This document shows positions 59,520 to 64,000 of a DNA stretch of 64,000 bases, in pieces. Made by a program: the position numbers and the translations under genes. The stretch's first letter is position 1. The number at the start of each line of letters is the position of its first letter. The notes below the pieces were generated by a model, which had not been told where the DNA came from, did no database searches, and saw nothing but the letters and a program-made list of their open reading frames with translations. Origin of the DNA: Niebla homalea. Taxonomy: Eukaryota; Ascomycota; Lecanoromycetes; Lecanorales; Ramalinaceae. The stretch lies in contig JAHGAU010000004.1 of the NCBI GenBank assembly GCA_019925105.1, forward strand, positions 744,001-808,000, written 5' to 3'.

Positions 59520-59702
59520 ATATATATAAAGTAATTTTAATAAAAGCCGTTATCCAAATAAATCCTTAATAAAAAATAAAGAACTTAAAGATTTCAATAA
59601 GCTGGCTTATATAAATCTCTAAGTTCCCCGGTACGGCCCCTAAAGAGCTGCTTAGCCAATAAGTGGCTATTCCGGTAAATTAGCTAATAATTAAACTACA
59701 CC
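59520..59702 (+). repeat. Terminal S-X repeat of element Z, 3' copy
   Basis: Less mutated than the 5' copy: CTAAGTTCCCC...GGCCCC...GCCAATAAGTGGCTATTCC...ACTACACCC. In copy E the last 20 bp contain TTAGCTACTAGCTAA, a perfect 6-bp inverted repeat just inside the end. Confidence 0.7.
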
Positions 59703-60301
59703 CTATATATACTTATACTCTGTAACTCAAAGAATCCTTGCTGTTGAAGGCATCTCGTTTCAAGATAAGGAGATTACCACGGGAGCGGTAACATCCGCTG
59801 TACAGGCAATCAGCTACGTTCGAAGTCAAAGGAATGGCATCTTCAACAGGCTTACTACCACGAAACCAACGATAACAAGGACAACGGCTAGATAACACGA
59901 CTTCGGAGATCCCACGGAAACGTCGTTACTGAGAGATTCAGCTCTCAAAAAAGTCACGACTATAATAAAACCGGTGTAAGAGGATTTTCTTTTCAGGTTC
60001 ATGTTTGCGGATTTCATTTAAAATTCCAACTTTTCTCGAAGTATACCCAATACAACCACTCATTTAGAACAATGCTCGGAGCTCGACCAGCCATACACGA
60101 AGCTCCGGAGCAATTGGAAATACAAAGATCTTATTGTTATTGTTGCTCTCAGCGTCACCGATTTTTCAAGCAACTTTTCAAGACGCACCCTTCATGAAAA
60201 CATCCCCGGTACACCAGCCTCAACGGCAATCAAGAGGTGGCCATAGTTGAGGAAATGCAGGATTTGTCTCACCACGGTGACAGCACGATCCTGAGGGGGT
60301 A
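59703..60301 (+). mobile_element. Older copia 3' end, interrupted by element Z
   Basis: 59900-60301 aligns with the 3' untranslated regions at 41350-41712 and 54225-54607 (GAGATTCAGCTCTCAAAAA; GCTCGGAGCTCGA; AATCAAGAGGTGGCCA; GATCCTGAGGGGG). It is not RIP-mutated. Upstream 59735-59890 has a short open frame (VEGISFQDKEITTGAVTSAV) that I cannot assign. It ends at an LTR at 60302. Confidence 0.7.
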
Positions 60302-60463
60302 TGTCAGCCAGCAAGCAGGAGTATTGTTAAGGCCTTATGCAAGCATTGCCACGAGACTCTCATGACCAGCGCGGGTATATCATGCACCCTGATCCTGCCT
60401 TCCTTCATATACTTAGATAGTTCACTCAATCAAGACATATATGCACCCACGCTCAGTCTCACA
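60302..60463 (+). repeat. Diverged copia LTR
   Basis: Begins TGTCAGCC after the polypurine tract and shares ACTCTCATGAC with the 41713 LTR, but is only ~162 bp and strongly diverged. The right boundary (CTCACA) is approximate; no target duplication could be paired. Confidence 0.6.
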
Positions 60464-60740
60464 CTTCAAGTCATCTACAAAACCCCCTTTCACTAGTCCC
60501 CCCGGCTGTGACCCAGCAGAATCCATGTACCACCCGGGAAAAGAGTCAGCACGTGCATTCAAAATGCCGTCGCCATCGTCGGGGGCGACGTAATAAGAGC
60601 AGCACGCTGCGCTACTGTACAGCTGGCGCAGTCCCGTAAGAGGTGGAATCTGCCTCAGCGGCGACGGCTAGGGGGGTTCACCTTGGATTAAATATTGACT
60701 CAGGATCGGGCCCGCCAATGCTGAGGTTCCAATTAGCAGG
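60464..60740. other. Unique normal-composition DNA
   Basis: About 280 bp between the copia LTR and element Z copy E. There is no convincing gene, RNA or repeat; a CGTCGGGGGCGACG inverted repeat lies near 60577-60590. Confidence 0.5.
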
Positions 60741-63700
60741 GTGTAGTTTAGCTACTAGCTAATTTGCCGGATATACGGAATAGCCATTTATCGGCTAAGC
60801 GGCTCTTTAGGGGCCGTACGGGGGAGCTTAGAGATTTATATAAACCAGTTTGTTTAAATCTTTAAGTTCTTTATCTTATCTTTAAGGATTTATTTAAATA
60901 ATAGCTTTTATTAAAATTATTTTATATACGTTTTTTCCATTAAAAACTTATTATTTTTTTTATTATTTCCATATTTAATAAATTATTTAATATGTTTATT
61001 ATTATGTTTACCTATTTTAACCTTATATTACCGCTTATTTTACTTAATTAACTTTACGTAATAAAGTTATCCCGGAACACTTATTATTAAAGGGATCGGT
61101 TAAAATATTTTCCGCGGTTAAAAAATAACGGATTATAGTTTATATAATTAAGTTAAGAAACTTATTAATAATAAATTTATATTTAAATTTATATTATAAT
61201 TTATATTATAATTTTATTTTTATTATATTTATATTATAAGTTTATAATGATTAATTAAATTCATTACCTTTAATTTTAATAATACTAATAATATTAATAT
61301 ATAAAAGATTAACGTTTATTATATATAAAAGCCCGTTATTTAATAATTTAATTAACTTAAAACTTTATTCTTATAAGTTCCGTAAACGGAAGGGTAATTA
61401 AATATATTAATTAGATATATTTTATTTACTTATATACTTTATTAATAATTTTAACCGTTTTTCTTTTAATATAAATAACCTTAAGTTAAAATATAAAATA
61501 TAACGTTAAAATCGGAAACTTTATAAAGCTTATACCGTAATAAATATAAAATATTTTTTAAAGGTATTTTATTAAATACGTTTCTTTATAAGTAATATAA
61601 TATTTATATTAAATCTTTTTTAATTAAAAGGTTTTAATTTATTATTATATAGAAAAAAGATTAAAATTATTTAATTTTTAAAAGGATTATAATAGAATAC
61701 TACTTTTTTAAAGTTAAACCTTAAAATAAGAAAAATACGTTTAAAAAGAAATATTAATTATTATTTTTTAATATTTAAATTTACTTTATTATTTTAACCC
61801 GGAGAAACGGTTTAAAATATTTCAAATTTTTATAATATATTAAGTTTATTTCTTTAAGTTATTAATTTTATATATTTTTATTTTTACAATTTAATATTAT
61901 TCTATTTTTATTAATTAATAATAGTTTATAATTAAAATAAACCGGAAAATTAAATAATTTATAACTTAAATAAAATTGATAACGTTTTAAAACCTTATTT
62001 TAATATAATAGCCTCTTGAACTTTATAATTAACCGTTATAATAATATTAAAATATAAGGATTAAAAAAATTAAATTCATTATAATTAAAATAAAAATAAA
62101 TATATAACGTGTAAATTTAAATATTAACGTAATTATATATATTATAATTATAAAAATTTTTATAAAGCTTAAGATTATATTTAATAAAATAATTTTAATA
62201 TATTATTATTTAAATAACTTTATAATAAATAATTAATTAACTCCGTAATTATCTTTTTATCCTTAATAAATATTAATAAAAATTTATTTTATTATATAAT
62301 AAATATACATAATAATTAAGTAAATAAAAAAGTTTTATACTTAAAATTAAAAAGTAAAAATTTTAATTATATCGTTATTCGGATTATAATTACCGTTTAT
62401 TAATAAAGTAATTAAGCCGTTTTAAAATAAAATAAAATTAATATAACCTTAATAAAGCCGTAGTTTATTTGTTTTATTTATTAATTATAAAAAATTTTAT
62501 TATATTAAATAATAATATTTATAAATAATTAATTAAGAACCGTTTTATTATTTATATATTTATCCTTAATAAATTATATATATATTTCTTATTAATTTTA
62601 ACTCTTAAATATAATAATAGATAATGCCGTATTTATAACCTTTTATATTTTTATAAGGAATTTATTAATAATAAAATTAACGTCTTTTATAAAGTCTTTA
62701 AATATACGTTTATTAATAAAACGATTAACGTAATAATTATATAAAACCCAAGGTTTATACTTATTAAAAAGGATTTATTTAATATTTTCCGTTATATTTT
62801 AATAATTATAAATAATTAATAATTATTTAAATTTACGTAAAATAATATTTATTATATCAAGTATTTTTTTTTTAAATTAAAAATTATATTATTCTTATTT
62901 AATTTTATAATAAAAAACTTATATTAAATATTTATTATTAAGCTCAATTTTAATATTATATTTTATTATTTAAAAAACTTTTTAATATATCTTTATTAAG
63001 GATTAACTTTAAGATTTTTAATTAAACTTTTAATTATTTATATAATAAATTTAGGTTATTTATAAACCTTAAAAAAGATCTTATAAATATTATATTTAAT
63101 TTTCTAGGTATTAAAATAAATATTATAATAATAAAGGTAGGTTTATTATAAAATAAATTATAATAAATAATTTAAGGTATTAAGGATACCTTTAAAAGCT
63201 ATTTAATTAAATATATTATATTTAAGTTTTTAATAAACTTATTAAACTTTATAGTTAAAGTAATATTATTAAAATAAATTTTTTTATAAGTTATATAATA
63301 AGCTTATAAAAACCGATTATTAATAAATTTATATATATAATAAGATCTATAAAAACTTTTTTTAATAATAAAAATTATTAAATAATTATAATAACCTATA
63401 TTTAAAACGGCTTTTAATAACCGGGTTATAATATTACCTTTATATTAATATATTATTTATTTATAAGATAAGTAATTATTTACTTAAAAATATTAAAGAT
63501 ATATTTACCTAAGAATTTATTTTTATTTATAAATTATTTTTTCGGTTAAAAAAGATTTATATAAATATCCTTAAAATAATAATTATATTTGATTGATTGA
63601 TTTATATATACTACGGATCTAGCTAAGCTAATTCCGGCGTTCCTTAATACGCGGCTTTTTAACCTTCCTGGTAACCGTAAAAACTTAATACTTATAACGT

Positions 63701-64000
63701 TAAGGCGAAAAAACGGTATTTACCAGACCTTTACTTATTAACCCTTAGGGTAGAGAGTATTAACGGCCATTTAAAAGGTAGCGATTAATTCATATAACTC
63801 CTACGTTTTAACTCCACTGAAGAAATCCATAGCACCACGACCGTGTCATTATAGGGGTTGCCCCCGGACCTACTGCTCTTCCGCATCTTCACCGATTTAC
63901 CCAGTACCAACATCAGGTAATAATTATATTTAAAACTTAATAATAATATATTATATTAATAAAGAATTTAATAATAATTTATTTAAATAATATAAAAATT
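60741..64000 (-). mobile_element. Element Z, copy E, truncated by the window edge
   Basis: It begins GTGTAGTTTAGCTACTAGC with the S-X unit inverted (60741-60930) and aligns in the same orientation as copy C from about 61920 (CCGGAAAATTAAA) on. Its first 1.15 kb aligns with the reverse complement of copy D 58560-59702 (for example TTTTCCGCGGTTAAAAA at about 61108), showing this is the family's genuine 3' region, which copy C lacks. The coding strand is minus. It is RIP-mutated throughout and carries a short LINE insertion near its end. Confidence 0.7.
63591..63917 (-). mobile_element. 5'-truncated LINE insertion in Z copy E
   Basis: A 14-bp duplication (TAATAATTATATTT, 63577-63590 and 63918-63931) flanks 327 bp. 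They begin with the reversed (GATT)n tail and then match the complement of the 3' end of the LINE at 34500-34880 (ACTACGGATCTAGCTAAGC, TTCCGGCGTTCCTTAATAC). The last ~110 bp have normal composition. It is a classic incomplete target-primed insertion. Confidence 0.85.

Larger units (their letters stand above)
54903..59702 (+). mobile_element. Element Z, copy D, complete (~4.8 kb, unclassified)
   Basis: The left end TAATTTGCTCAATCCCTGC matches the complement of copy C's right end; the right end (AAACTACACCC) matches the complement of copy E's left end. The interior aligns in reverse with C and E. The plus strand is coding: with TAA read as former Gln, 56110-56600 and 57360-58380 read as long frames (for example NNKKPFFLFTLYFLYVMYKI; TVKGLIKNLK; RAP-x-RTSIPLLINSP). 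A segment near 58300 has regularly spaced Tyr/Asn that probably were Cys (NxYNxYNYNNT). A ~200-bp unit (S-X) occurs at 55137-55337 and again at the 3' end (59520-59702), and the first 230 bp are repeated after the first S-X. No target duplication found. I do not recognise the protein; Helitron-like, LTR-like and other classes remain open. Confidence 0.65.

Noticed and set aside
1..64000. tRNA or rRNA genes
   Set aside because: I looked for cloverleaf-like and rRNA-like sequence while reading and saw none; short GC islands are transposon ends.

Overview
The window looks like an accessory, repeat-rich region of a filamentous ascomycete (Pezizomycotina) genome. Two kinds of DNA alternate. About 20 kb has balanced base composition (roughly 3.8-20.9 kb, 40.7-42.5 kb, 59.7-60.8 kb) and carries genes and gene relics with short GT...AG introns. 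The rest is extremely AT-rich, dominated by TAA/TTA/ATA. There the transposon reading frames are broken mainly by TAA/TAG in place of Gln and Trp codons and by Cys-to-Tyr and Asp-to-Asn changes, the footprint of repeat-induced point mutation (RIP).

Gene island (3.9-20.9 kb). The one gene that looks intact is a three-exon minus-strand gene for a DUF7924-type PD-(D/E)XK nuclease-like protein (8611-10148). Divergent to it, 640 bp away, is a nuclease plus protein-kinase-like gene (10790-13243) broken by one in-frame TGA and one frameshift. A second, more decayed relative of that nuclease lies at 20160-20925. Other relics are an un-RIPed Tc1/mariner fragment, a MULE/FAR1-like zinc-binding N-terminus and two unrecognised pseudogenes, one with a clean 64-bp intron.

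Transposon nest 1 (21.6-40.7 kb). A 1.76-kb Tc1/mariner copy (B) was split by a ~4.8-kb unclassified element (Z, copy C). C was then hit by three LTR-type insertions: a tandem three-LTR non-autonomous element, a GAG-only LTR element and a ~1.25-kb non-autonomous LTR element. A 5.8-kb LINE sits exactly at the LTR/internal junction of the GAG-only element. All three LTR elements and the LINE are bounded by perfect target-site duplications that can be read by eye.

Transposon nest 2 (40.7-60.5 kb). After a Ty1/copia 3' fragment with its LTR, an outer copia (42461-54827, TSD CATAA) contains a 1.24-kb non-autonomous LTR element (TSD AATAT). That element contains a second copia of the same family in opposite orientation (TSD GGATA). 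A complete copy of Z (copy D, 54903-59702) follows, then another copia 3' end. The window ends inside a third Z copy (E, 60741-64000+), which carries a 5'-truncated LINE with a 14-bp TSD. Removing nested insertions gives matching lengths (Z: 4836 and 4800 bp; copia: 5525 and 5596; small LTR element: 1255 and 1236), which supports the whole reconstruction.

Nothing here looks like a working multi-gene pathway. The most novel items are element Z, the linked GAG-only and non-autonomous LTR families, and the divergent nuclease / nuclease-kinase pair. Family names are from memory of motifs; no search was run.
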